A stretch of 64,000 nt of DNA from Leptoclinus maculatus. Lineage: Eukaryota > Chordata > Actinopteri > Perciformes > Stichaeidae. Made by a program: the position numbers and the translations under genes. The stretch lies in assembly GCA_032191485.1 (NCBI GenBank), contig JAVDOI010000007.1, positions 25,914,387 to 25,978,386 on the forward strand. Direction: 5' to 3'. Below, piece by piece: positions 13,151-24,700 of the stretch (positions are counted from its first letter, which is position 1; every line of letters begins with the position of its first letter). The notes under the pieces were generated by a model that searched no databases, was not told where the DNA came from, and saw nothing but the letters and a program-made list of their open reading frames with translations.

Positions 13151-14020
13151 TCTACTTTCTCTACCCAAGAGAGCTTCATGAGAGTTCTGTGTAATGTGGC
13201 TCCTACCATCAAAGCAAGCAGGGTTGTTGATTTCTTCGAGTTTTTCTAAGAAAGGCGTTTTAACAACCTTTTACTTGCAGCAGCACCAGCAGAGTATAGC
13301 CTCCCAAAGCCAGACGACAACTAAGAAGCTCAAGCACAATTTACTCAGAATTAGATTTGGTGGATAGTTCAGATCGATTTAGAAAGTTTTATCAACGCAT
13401 AAGCTATTTTTCTTAACTGCTTTGATAGGTAGCTCCCATGAATTTCGCCACATTTGTTTTCTTCTTTTTTCGTGTTCATCACTAATGCCGTATGACAGAA
13501 TACATTCATCCACATCTGAAAAGGAAGCATGGGGATTAAGTGCAGCGGACTTTGAGACCATCACCGCCCACGGCCGACAAATAGGCCAAACCTGCCGGAC
13601 AAAACGGCACCAAACTGCATTTGGGAGGAGAGCCGAGTTGGAAGCTAAGCTAACCCAGCTAGGACCAGAGGCTACTCCACTACTCAGTCTACTGCTGGCT
13701 GTCTGATGCATTGGATTTAGTACTAACATGTGGCAAACTAAACTAAAGATAATGTTAATGTGCATTTAAAAAAAAAAAGCCTTTCCTTTTCAAATCAGGC
13801 CACCACTGGTTAGACTGGGTTTGCCTTCAAATGGCTACAAACATGCAGTTTATTGCCCACCTGTCACAGGTAACTGCAGGGTAATTACTGTCACCATTAT
13901 GTCTGCAGCTCAGCTTTAGTCCCCCCTCCTCCTGCTCATGGGCCCACTTTAAAAAAAAAAAAGACGCACAGAGAAATTCCTGAAGAACAAAAACAATAAA
14001 TAACAGTTGAATACGTGTAC

Positions 14021-14026
14021 TTTATT
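14021..14026 (-). terminator. candidate kitlg poly(A) signal
   Basis: AATAAA in the kitlg orientation is followed within 40 bases by a T/GT-rich tract (about 13990-14008) suitable as a downstream element. Using it gives a 3' UTR of about 4.65 kb, similar in scale to the long 3' UTR of mammalian KITLG. Other AATAAA motifs on this strand occur nearer the stop (around 16110 and 16465), so the end is not certain. Confidence 0.4.
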
Positions 14027-14612
14027 CATATCTCATATATGTTTCTTTACATTTATACAAAAATACAGAAAACAGTAGAGTTTTCACCCAGAATACCAAC
14101 CGGGCAATAATTACATTTGCTTTTTTGGCACCCAGACTTATTTCCTGCCTAGAGCCATTTGATTCACCCACTGAAGTGGGATGGATTGGATCCCTCGAGC
14201 CCGAAAGCACTGTTCAGGATGTAGCTCTGCTCACTCTCAGACCACACAACAACCCACATAGGAACAGTATTTAAGGGCAGTCATTCTCTCGACTAATGCA
14301 TGAAATTGCTTGGACTCTGGCTTCCATGCATCAGACATACGAACGGTTTGTGGCTCTCGCATAGACAGGAAAATGGGAGACCATGACGTTTTTCTTTTCT
14401 TGTTCACAGCTTAGACCTGTTGCAGCTCATGATATTCATATACTATGTATAAAAAAAAAATGCAACTTTTGACCGAGTATACCTTTGTTTGTTAGTTAGT
14501 TTGGTTGTGGCTAGACTAGCCTGTGTGTCTGTCAGAATACTGGGGACTATACGCGTAATAGTCTTCATGTAGAAAAGCGAAACCTAAAGCTGAACGAAGT
14601 GAAAGTCTCAGG

Positions 14613-14996
14613 TCTAGACTGCCATAGATAAGATAATATGTTCCAATATTGTTCAAAAATGCATTTTTGAATAGAAATAATTGTCGAAAAGCTTTTAAAT
14701 TACAGTACGTTACCACACCACTAATTTCAGAGATTCCTGCTAAAAGTGCCGTTGTTGTGGACTATATCAACACCAATGTGGTATACTTTTTCTACCACAG
14801 AATCTAAACTGCCACAGTTAATAATGTCGCCAATAGGGTGTTCCTCAAAAATGCATTTTTGATTGAATAAAATCATTTTGCAGTTCAAAACAACAAACAA
14901 TACTTTACCACACCAAAAAAAATCCCAGCTATTGATGCTGAAAGGTACTGTTGCTCTGAACTATATGAAAACCAATGTGGTATACTTTTTATCTTT
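14613..14996. repeat. tandem duplication, period about 190-199 bp
   Basis: Two diverged units begin TCTAGACTGCCATAG (14613) and TCTAAACTGCCACAG (14803). Each has AAAATGCATTTTTGA in the middle and ends CCAATGTGGTATACTTTTT (about 14773 and 14973). The units differ by many substitutions and small indels, so the duplication is old. Confidence 0.75.
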
Positions 14997-15864
14997 TTAA
15001 GCACAAAATACTCCTCCTAAGACCCAAATACACACGAAACAAGCAGTTGAACCGTTTCCTAAAGGTTACAACGGGTAAAAAATGGAAAGAAATGTCACAA
15101 CCACTTGCAGTTTATTCTGCCGATAAAGAGTTTTCACATACTGAAGCAACGCTTTTCCAGAACACCGTCTTCCGAATCATAACTGGGCACAGGTCAAGTC
15201 AACTAAACTGTTATGAGTTTTAAAAAAAGAAGAGAGAGAGAGATTGGGGAACATATCTGTTGGGGTATTTTAGTGAGATTATTCTAATCTGCCCTGTAAT
15301 CACCTCACCACTTTCTGCTACCACACAGAAACAGAGGCTTTTTTTTTTTTTTTTTTTTTTACATCAACACACGGAGTCAATCACACTCATTAAACAAGGC
15401 ACACAACCAAAAATGGACACGGTACAATGTAAGACCACAAACATGATAGAAATATTTAAACTAGATCTAGAAACAGATGTTTGTGTCCTGCCACTTTGTC
15501 GTGGTCATCTACCCGCAAGCAGGGCGGCCCGATGGGAAAGGTCACAGCCAGCGTGCCCTGTTCACACTCCTGCCTCTTTACTGATCGTCATACGCCATAT
15601 CTTAATACCTATAATCCATTATTGGCCTACTTTACTTTGGGCATGGCTTCGTGGGAGTCAACCCGTTTGGTATGGCAAGCCGTTTGAACATTTATTAGCT
15701 AGACCGGATGTTCATTCGTGATATCTGCAACGTCATTTTGCTTGGTCAAAACTCTACTTTCCAACACATCCTCGCACAAATGCCTCAAATAACGCAGCTT
15801 GGTCAGTGGCACTAATCTTCAGACAACAATGTACATGCATTGGTTTTTTTTTCCGTCTTCACAG

Positions 15865-16065
15865 GAAGTTTAGGGTTAGGCAACAAAACCCCTTAGTTAA
15901 ATCAAGGAAACAAGCCTGGTGGACGAGAACGTGACCGACTAACTAACAACTTTAACGACTAATGAGTGACAATGACGGACGCGACATGTTCACTTTAATT
16001 GTAGTGTTGCAGGGGACTCTAACACTCTAACAGCAGTCTCCTGAATGTAAGTCCTGTCTTTGTTG
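15865..16065 (+). repeat. dispersed repeat family B, diverged copy
   Basis: Begins GTTTAGGGTTAGGCAACAAA and ends with AGCAGTCTCCTGAATGTAAG and TCCTGT, in the same order as in the family B copy in intron 1 but diverged. Confidence 0.45.
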
Positions 16066-16089
16066 CAGACCTGCAACTGAATTTTAGAA

Positions 16090-16197
16090 GTATGTCCTGT
16101 TTTTTAAATCTTTTTATTTGATTTGTATTACCCTGTAAAGCACATTGAATTGCCTCGTTGTTTTGTAACGCGTATACAAATAAAGTTGTCTTGCCAA
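16090..16197 (+). mobile_element. LINE-type 3' tail
   Basis: TGTAAAGCACATTGAATTGC, then TACAAATAAAGTTGTCTTGC is the 3' terminus shared by many fish L2/Rex-like retroposons. 5'-truncated. Confidence 0.6.
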
Positions 16198-18680
16198 GAT
16201 GTAATTCAGATATCTACAATTTAATTCTGAGAAGTCATAATTCCAGGTTCAAGACAACTTTAATTGCCCTCAATTCAGGGTATGTTATGTGATTGTACGG
16301 GCTACTGAAGTGGAGATTTGTCATTCAGAATCTGAGAAAAAACTAATTCATAGAAAATGGACTTTAAAAGCTCTGTATGCCAGATTCACAATGAGCCATT
16401 ATTTAGGATAAATAAATCCACAGCGTGAAGTAAAATAAACTAAATGTGTATTTTCTCTTTTTTATTTCTACTACTCAAAATAGCTCAAATTGGATTCGAC
16501 TACCAGTAAATGATTTCCTGCCCTTGGATCCCTTGGATCTCTGTACACCGGAGAGAAACAGTGCACCTCCTCTAACAGTGTGTTTATGGCGCAACTTTAA
16601 GGCAAAATTGATATTTAGGTCTGCACGGCATTCCCCATGTGGGCGAGCTTTGTGGATTGTGAAAACAACTAAGGTTCACGTCAGTAAAATGTCACAAACA
16701 GTGGTATCATCCTTCAGCACTTCATTAGCATTTGAATCTTGATGAATGCACTAACTAGCTCTGTCAGATTGTCTGTAATGTGTCATATTATGAAAGCACA
16801 ACACTGATACTGGACAAAGGCAGAATTAGTAAGAACAGATCAAACCGTACGAGTGAACAGTCCAAGCTAACGGGGTGGATTTGCGAGTACATTTGGTCAT
16901 GGAGTGAACAGTCAGGAATTGATAGGTTTTAAAAACGTTATATTATATAGCATTTGTATAATCACTCTTATTATTTCGCTCTCTTTATACAAATTTTCGA
17001 TTTTAGTTTTCTTTCGTCAATGAATGGCCATCAAACATCTCTGTAACAGTTTTTTTTGCTTTGCAAGCATAAAAGGTGAGATAATTCAAAAAAAGGCATT
17101 ATAGAGGTATCATTAACCCGTTGTCTTACATGCTTTCTGAAAAAAAAATTAAAAATAAATCCTGGATCCACAGAAGTCATCCCTGATACTCGTTAGCAGA
17201 ATGTCATTGCAGATTTCAATGGTCTAAATGTAAGTTAGTCAAAGCAGTATATTTTTGTATATATGCGTCTTGTTCTCCATATTATCCATTCACGCGACCT
17301 AAATCACCCGAGTCATATATACCATATATAACAGCAACAACATCGTACGAGGAAATGTAACTTGTTCAGGAATGTGGGGGGGCTTTTTTGGGGGGGAGGA
17401 GGGGGAATACGATGTGTTAGTATAAAGATTGTTCCTTAAATGTGACCCATTAGTAGAGGTGCTCTTAAATGATTGCTTGAAACATCTCAGTTGTAATCAA
17501 CAGCAGCAGCTCAGTGCTGCCACCAATAAATAAATACATCACACACCCCCGTGGGTACATGCCTAAACCAGACAACGTGACTACAAGCTGGAACTACAAT
17601 GTTTAACATTATATTCTTGAGGGGAACCCCCGGACTGAGAGGAAACTGTAGAAGACCTGGTTGACGCGAGGGTCACCGGAGGTAGTAATTCATGCCTCAG
17701 TTCATACAGGAGATAACCAGTGTCAGTCACTCTCTGCACCGCTGCTTTGGAGATGAACCACAGGCAGACTGTTGCAACGTGCTGAAGGAGTGGGTGGGTG
17801 GGGGTCCTCCCCCATAGAGTTCATGGAGCAGCAGGTTCTGGTGGACGAGTCGCAGGAGCCAGAGAGAGTCCAGTTGGGGAGTGAGGTGCGGGGGTGGGGG
17901 GTTACGCTCTGCTTAAATCTTAGTCTTTGTCAGAAGCACGGGGTTAATGCAGTCTTACAAGAAAGGCAAGCTTATCCATATGGTAGCAGGTGTGGTTCCT
18001 CCAGATGAATCTTGGTCACGGCAACAGTGACCGTTAATCTGGAGAGCAGTCAAAAACGAGCCGTTCACCTTCTGCGTTCGCGCTACGGAATTCAGCTTCA
18101 TTGTTTTTCTTTCGTTTTTTTTTTTCCTCATCACCCTCTGGACACCAACAGGGGGGGGGAAAGAGTAGAGCCCTGTGAGAGAGAGAGAAACGTGTGTGGA
18201 GAGAGGTTTCAGAGCTCAGCTGCCAGGTAAGGATTTAAGATAGATTTGCTTTTGATTTTCAAAATGGGACGTGAAATCTCACCGATTAACGCTGAAGGAC
18301 ATCAAAGGGTAGCAGCGTTATTACACTATTTCGATGACGTTCAACATGTTTCTGTAATTGGACAGAAAAAAGAAAATGTCAAGACGGTGAACTTCACTTC
18401 CCACACGGCTGATTAATCAGCAAAGTCTCAGGGTCAGAAGCTCTCGTTTCTGTGCTTCATTGATCCGCTTGTGAAGTCGTATAAAATAAAAGTTTAACTT
18501 GGCGAGGACAAAATCAATAGAATGAAGAGTTCAGTTCTGTTCCAGCAGGTATCGATAAATCTACAAAAACAGGTGTATTATTATTATGTCAACAGCCAAA
18601 GCCAGAGTGATATATGAATACATTAAATATACATTATCAAAACATTACTCTACAGGACCAATCGATCAGTGTCAAACAGC

Positions 18681-18788
18681 TCACTTTTCTGATATTTCAG
18701 CATGAGGTGCAGTCGCTTCTGTTCCTGTGAAGAGTCCACCTTCTGCGGGATTTTGTTGCAGATCCTCCTCGTTCCTACATGATCGGAC
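18681..18788 (-). CDS. kitlg: kitlg exon 8 (cytoplasmic tail, in-frame TGA)
   Basis: 108 bases, phase 0, with acceptor TTTTCTAAAACAG. It encodes VRSCRNEEDLQQNP, then a Gly/Thr-rich middle, then APHAEISEK and TGA. Mammalian SCF also has a tail of about 36 residues with an EIS segment near its end. The stop overlaps a possible donor, GAAAA|GTGAGC, with GT at 18684-18683. If that site is used, the exon ends at 18685 in phase 2 and the real C-terminus lies in a further exon. I found no convincing terminal exon, so the TGA model is kept. Confidence 0.8.
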   Translation of the reverse strand, partial: VRSCRNEEDLQQNPAEGGLFTGTEATAPHAEISEK

Positions 18789-21700
18789 CTGTTTTAGAAA
18801 ATAACTGTTAAGCGCCAAAGTTCCAAATCTTGAAATCAGTTCCGGCTAAAATTAAGATAACGCCGATCTACAAAGTGTGCACATCCTCTGCAGAAAGTTG
18901 AAAGGCCGACGGCGGCTCGTAAATTTCAACGGAAAAAAAGCGGCATCTCCCGGCAATAAAACAGGCCACTAACAAACCAGGAAACAGCTTAGTGACGGGG
19001 GTAAAAGGTCAGCTCACCTTCCACACAAGCAGGAATACGAGAGCTAGGAGTGGAATGAACAGTAAGGAGAGAAGGCTTCGCTCCACCACATCAGTCAGGG
19101 TTCCAAAATCTGGGACAACAAAACAGAGGAAAAAACACAAACATCACTTCCTCCCCTCTGACTCTTTACATTAGTAACAAATCATAATGCAAGAGACTTT
19201 GAAAATAGTTATCCCGTGACAATAATTAGATCATTAAGCATACAGTTTTTTGTTTCTATGTAAATGATTCACATTATTTAAAAGAAAAAAATGTGGCAAA
19301 TTGCAAAGGCCTCAACAAGATGGGGTCGAGGAAAGCCAGACGAGATAAGAAATGAGACGTACAGTGATGAGGAATTGGCCCCGCAGAGCGCCGTTGCTCA
19401 AGCGACAGCAGCTCCGTGGGCAAATGGGCTGACTTTGCTGTAGAATGTGGCAAAATACTGTCGCCGGCAAAAGCTGCCGCTTTGACACACCAGCTGGGCT
19501 GGTTTTGCCACCAGAACACAGAACCTGACACTTGACTCGTCTGAAATGCTGAGAATTGCAAACTTACGTGGTTTGCAGCTTGTTGTTTCACACTCTGTGT
19601 CTTTACTGCTGGACGGTGGTGATACTGGAGGGGGGGGGGGGGGGGGGGGAGAAAGAGATGGGTTAGTGATTGCTGTATGGTGAAAACATTTCATTGTCAG
19701 GTGCTAAAAAGTCGAGTCAACACTGCCTTTTAACCCCCCCCCCCCCCCCCCCCCCACACACACACACAAAAAATCTAATCCAACCACTCGGTCCAAGCTC
19801 TTTGGGAAGATTGGAAGATTGCTCTGTAATCAACACGTACACAATCAGGTTTCGGCCCTTTTCTTCCCTCTTCACTCGCGCTACCTGGGGACACCTTCCC
19901 TCAGTCCTGTGAGTCAGCCGTGTCTCAATGGGCCGTCTAAGCCCGGAGACCGTTTTTTCAGTTTTTATCTTGCAAAGTTCTTGTGAAGAGATAATGGTTC
20001 CTGGACTGAAAGCTTCTCGGAGCGGCCACCAGAGATCTGTCCTAAATGGAGCCCGTTCACAATAGACCAAAGAGGGTGGCGGGGGGGTTTAACAGGGTGA
20101 GGTTAAAAGAGTTGGTTAACTCCAAAAAAAACAACAACACATGCTCTCATTAGCATCAGATTGCTGAGGTTTTGTTATATCCCCATCTGTCATCTCATCT
20201 CACATCTGACACATTTTCTTGGAATGACTGTTCCAAAGAAACGCTCCCTGAAAACCCGTTGACAGTCCGGTAACATAAACATAACTGTCAGCATAGACGC
20301 ACCAAACATTTGTAACATAATATGGGATTTTTGTGACCGTTTGAAATCTATACTCAAGGCTCCTGTAGCTCCATGGAAAATGATGAGCTTCTGCTGGTAA
20401 TAATGTGACAACATGTTGCACAAATATTCCCAGAAGGATTTACTAAACCTACGCAAATCACATGTAGAATGTCTTGTTGGCAGCTATTCAAGGGATCTTA
20501 TCTTTCCCCTGACAGCTTCTTCATGGGCCAGTTCATTCTAAACCCATCTGAACTGTAACTGACTGTCTCGCAGACATAGTCTTAGCGGATTGGTGAGATC
20601 ATCATTGATGTGAAAAAAACAAAACACAGCAGTTCTTTCCCAAAACGGGGCTCCATCCCACTTATCGGCACCATGTAGATGCAATGTTGATGTCGAGTCT
20701 CCGCCCCTCCCATGCCACATGAGGAGAGAAATCCACACTCAAGAGTCTCTGCCAGAGAAAGCTTGGACTGACTGTTGTCTTTTACCAGTCTTGTTATTTT
20801 ATTGTAGCATCCCGTGGCTTACATCAAACACCAGATGGGCTCAGTGTACGGTTCATTGTGGGGATGAAACATGTCAAATAACTAGGTTATTTGACGGTTC
20901 GCAAAACAGGTTATGTCGGAGCTTTTCTTTTAACCATAAGCTACTACAAATAATAGGACAGCTAGAACAGGCTGGTAAATTAAGAATAGTACATCCCTTT
21001 ACTGTAGTGCAGCCTTTAAAACAAGGAAAAGACAACACTTATGTCACGTTACAATCCATATCCTAAAAAACGATTTGAAAAAAAGAAGACTATGAGGGGG
21101 GATAGGTCTGCCTTTTTGAGGCATCGATAGCAAATGGCGTAATTTTTTAATTTGACGCGAGGTCTTTTTTGAAGACAGAGGTTTTTCTGAGGTGGTAATC
21201 TGAATCTCTCCCAAGGGCACTTTCTCTGTTCTCTTTACAGGCCCCCCACACCCCCACTCTAGGGGCTACCATTGCGGCACGTCTATATTTACTCCCCTGG
21301 TTGATTGATTTACAATTTGTACAGTGAATATACCCAAAAGCATCTCGTCATAGTCATTAAAAGTAACTGGAATGATTTATGACTAAATATTTGTCGTCTT
21401 GCATTGTTAACAAGCACAAAGAGCAGGCCAACATATGTAAATACATGTAATAAACATTTACCAGTTAAATATCCTTCTGTTGTTGCTGTGTATGGTGTTG
21501 TGGGACAGGGAGAAGGATCACAGTCATCTGAATCTTCTTTATTCTGCGCAGCTATAAGGAAGTCTTTGACAAAGTCAAAGTACCGCGCTGTCTGCCACCT
21601 CTCTTCCCTGTAGTGGCACTCAAAATCATACATGATCGGCTCCTGCAAAGACACGGGTCAAACAAAGAGACGTTTCAACATCAGTCACATCTTCTACGCA

Positions 21701-24700
21701 TAATAACAGAAACTCAACAACAGGCTCTACAACTCTAGGGTCATCGTTGTGTGTAAGGGCTGACGTTATAGTAGTGTAGGGTATATGCAGGTATATAGGT
21801 TAACAGTGTAACCAACTATCAGCGAAAGATCCATTGGAATATATAGCAGACTATACTGCTGGTAGTAGTAGTAGTACACTGACCTCATCAACAACCACTA
21901 AGCCAGCCATTTCTGTTACGCACTATGGGGAACGTTTGTCAGTCATGCTAGCTTCTCAGGCTCCATCAACACTACTACGTTTCGGTTTTAAGATGCGTAT
22001 TTCAAAAACGCTTCCGACGCCGTGTTAGTTTGAAAACTCCGGGGTTGCGTCGCAGTGTGGACGGGCAGAAACGGGGACCTTTGAAAACGATGACGCCGAC
22101 ACCCGCGTTCGTTAGTTGATTGGGTTTTAGCAGTCACGGCGTGTCCTTCCCTGAATCGTCACGCCGCCAGAAGAAAACAAGCAGCCTTCATTACCGATCG
22201 ACTACCAGTGGTTAATTCAACACGGATAACGGATTACAGGCGTATACTAGCAGCTGTTGTGCAGTTAATTCCTGCATATTATAATGCTTCTAGTGTCGAC
22301 ATGCGGAGGAAGTAAGCTATTAATGGCATGATTAGCGAGCAGTGTGTTATCAGCCCGACGGAGTGGACGTTTGATGTTTTGCGGCTGTGAGGAGGGTGTT
22401 GGACACAAAACGGAGGTCTTTCCTTTTCTTATCAATGCTTATTTTGTTCTGCACAACTATTGTGAAGTTCACACAGAAACTGTAAACGAACAAAAGCCTA
22501 AATGCTCTCACATCAGAGCTACGAGTGAAAGGACGACAATTTATGGATTTTAGCTGTAGATAACAGACTGTGTTTTCCTCTGTTATTGGACACGTTTAAT
22601 AACGGTACAACCACAATATGAACTTACCACAGACCCCATGTTGAGCCGCAGTTCTTGGAACATTTGGATGAATATGCTAATATCTTTTCTGTTGGATGAA
22701 ATGTTTCCAAACTTGTGCGCTAAACCTTTTAAACTCTCCTCCAAGTAGAAGACGTTTAATTTTACCCAACACATCCCTCCCTGGAAGAAGAAGAGCAGAG
22801 GTATTGTAATTATTGAGCAGTTATTGTATCGTCATTAAATACATACAGTGTGCTAATCAGGTTTACCAAAAACACCAACAAGGAAGCTCTGAATAGACCG
22901 CATATCCACCAAAGTCTAATAATCCTCCCAGTCAGATGATACTTTTACAGTTAAGACTCCACTTGGCACATGACTCAATATTTACACTGTGCATTCATTA
23001 TAAGGTCAGCCAAAGTTTGGCGTGAAGGTGTAGCTGAGGAAAAGGTAAGCAGAGGTTTCTTGTGTGTAAAGTTTGTGTCAGTATGAATAATGGGTGAGGA
23101 CTTCTGCTCATTTGCAAATTCAAAGGTTTCTACTGTTAAAGTTAAAAAATTGGCAGTGTGAAAATACTAAATTGAACTCCCCATGATTTAGTGTGAGCGG
23201 ATGCCACAATATCTTACCTCTTCTTTTGTAACGTAGTGAACAGGAATTTTGTAATCTTTAGGAATATTTTGTCTCTGTAAAAAAAAAAAAAAAACATTAA
23301 ATTGCAGACAAATTGCATTTCATTTCTAAATAACAGCAGACCTGAGTTTGGAATTAAAAGAACTTCAAATAAATAATGATCTCAATTTAATACACCAGCA
23401 AGTCAATTATTGTGCAGCATGTGGACATGTATTTTTTGCCAGAACAGGACGAATACTTTAATTTGGAGAGCTAAATGCAAAGCAAGTTTGCTTCCCACTG
23501 TCTTGTTGGAGCGGTTTACATTTATTAAAAAGGCAAAAATAATCCTTCTCAATCATCACTTATGACACACTAGAAGTCCGGGACACTTCTGCACGCAACG
23601 ACCTCTATACAAATAAAGCAATTAGGTGCCAGATTGTGAGCAAGTATCCAAGAGGAATCTACAAAAATGTCTCACACAGTAGTGCCCCAGAAATGAGACT
23701 ATATTATGTTATATGTTTTTGAGCTTCCTAACCTTCTGACCTTTATTCATGTAAACTTGACGGCAAGAATATGGATTTTAACATTAAATATCCTTCGAGA
23801 TACAGAATTGATTTAATAGCGACAGACATGATTATGATCTGATAGTTGTATGGTAAAGCGATAGTGTTATAATGAATTACAGCATTGTTCTTACCAAAAC
23901 AGAGAGTCTAGAGATGTCATCTGTCACTGGGTTGACGTCAAATTTACTTGAATGTACCCCAAGCGTGATGAACAGCAGTATATGGACACAGGCGCGTATC
24001 CAAATCTGCAGATTAAACACAACACAAACACAAGATGTTTTGACAATTAGTCACATCCTCTCAATATAATAAACAACATATGACACGATTGCGTCTCCTT
24101 TAGATGATAATCAACTCATTGTGACCGGCATGTTGGATACACTGTGAGGTTACTCAAATCTCTCAAGAATCCATGACAATTCCTTTGAAGCAAGTCATCC
24201 AGCGTGCAAAGACAAAGCGGCTCATTGTACACCGTGTAGTCTGTCCTGACTGCAACGTAAACGCATACGGATCAATATGCTACACTCAAGAGTAAGTGAC
24301 AGAGTGTAAAAAGGGAGAAAGACGACTTATGGTGGGTGGGTCAAACAACACAGGACTTTCAACCAAGAGACATGTGTTCGTGTCCCAAAAAGCATAAAAT
24401 GCACTGTCATGACACTGGAAATGTCCCTAAAATGTCCCGCTACCTGCTACCTGCACGCCTTTTCCGACGAGATTAGGTCGAAATCACAGACAGAGCAGAA
24501 ATTTGCAGATTCAGCAAGTGACGTTGCAACTCGCCAACAGGTTTGTAAAACTCTCGGCCACACCTAACAGCTATTTGCCTTCCCAAACCACCTGACCACA
24601 TTCACGGGCTGACATTATACAGAATAGCAGCAGCGACTTGCACAGACATTATGAGGTGCTCTTGCACTAACCTGGAAAAAAAGAGGGCAACCACGTAATC

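Larger units (their letters stand above)
1..14000. other. intergenic DNA downstream of kitlg
   Basis: No exon is supported. Short ORFs here have no recognisable domains except transposon fragments. Contents include a dispersed repeat at about 1140-1280, a Tc1-like relic (3255-3660), a GC-rich block (4660-5060), an AT-rich inverted repeat (5348-5985), LTRs (6213-6456, 12162-12415), a SINE-like fragment (7140-7340), a GC-rich island (8255-8545) and repeats at 9318-9548 and 12910-13150. In mammals the gene next downstream of KITLG is TMTC3; none of it is visible here. Confidence 0.6.
14027..18680 (-). other. putative kitlg 3' UTR / downstream flank
   Basis: No coding exon is supported here. It holds a tandem duplication (14613-14996), a (GA)n tract near 15232, a run of 22 T (15339-15360), a family B repeat copy (about 15865-16065), a LINE-type 3' tail (16090-16197) and a GC-rich stretch at 17620-18000. 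I looked for a terminal kitlg coding exon and found no convincing one. Confidence 0.4.
18789..23894 (-). other. kitlg introns 2 to 7
   Basis: Intron 2 is 620 bp (23275-23894), intron 3 is 437 bp (22781-23217), intron 4 is 985 bp (21643-22627), intron 5 is 1837 bp (19625-21461), intron 6 is 458 bp (19110-19567) and intron 7 is 229 bp (18789-19017). The exons lie between these. Intron 4 carries a transposon relic. Intron 5 carries the two complementary homopolymers. Nothing else coding is seen. Confidence 0.85.

Noticed and set aside
13379..13765. 128-codon minus-strand ORF
   Set aside because: No recognisable domain and an equally open plus-strand frame over the same bases. Not supported as coding.
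18121..18240. Possible kitlg terminal exon after acceptor TCTCTCTCTCACAG near 18172
   Set aside because: If joined to the 18685 donor it gives a long unlikely tail (KALLFPPP...) with no resemblance to any SCF C-terminus.
18400..18455. Possible kitlg terminal exon giving EKNESF and a stop
   Set aside because: The acceptor lacks a polypyrimidine tract. The match is too short to mean anything.
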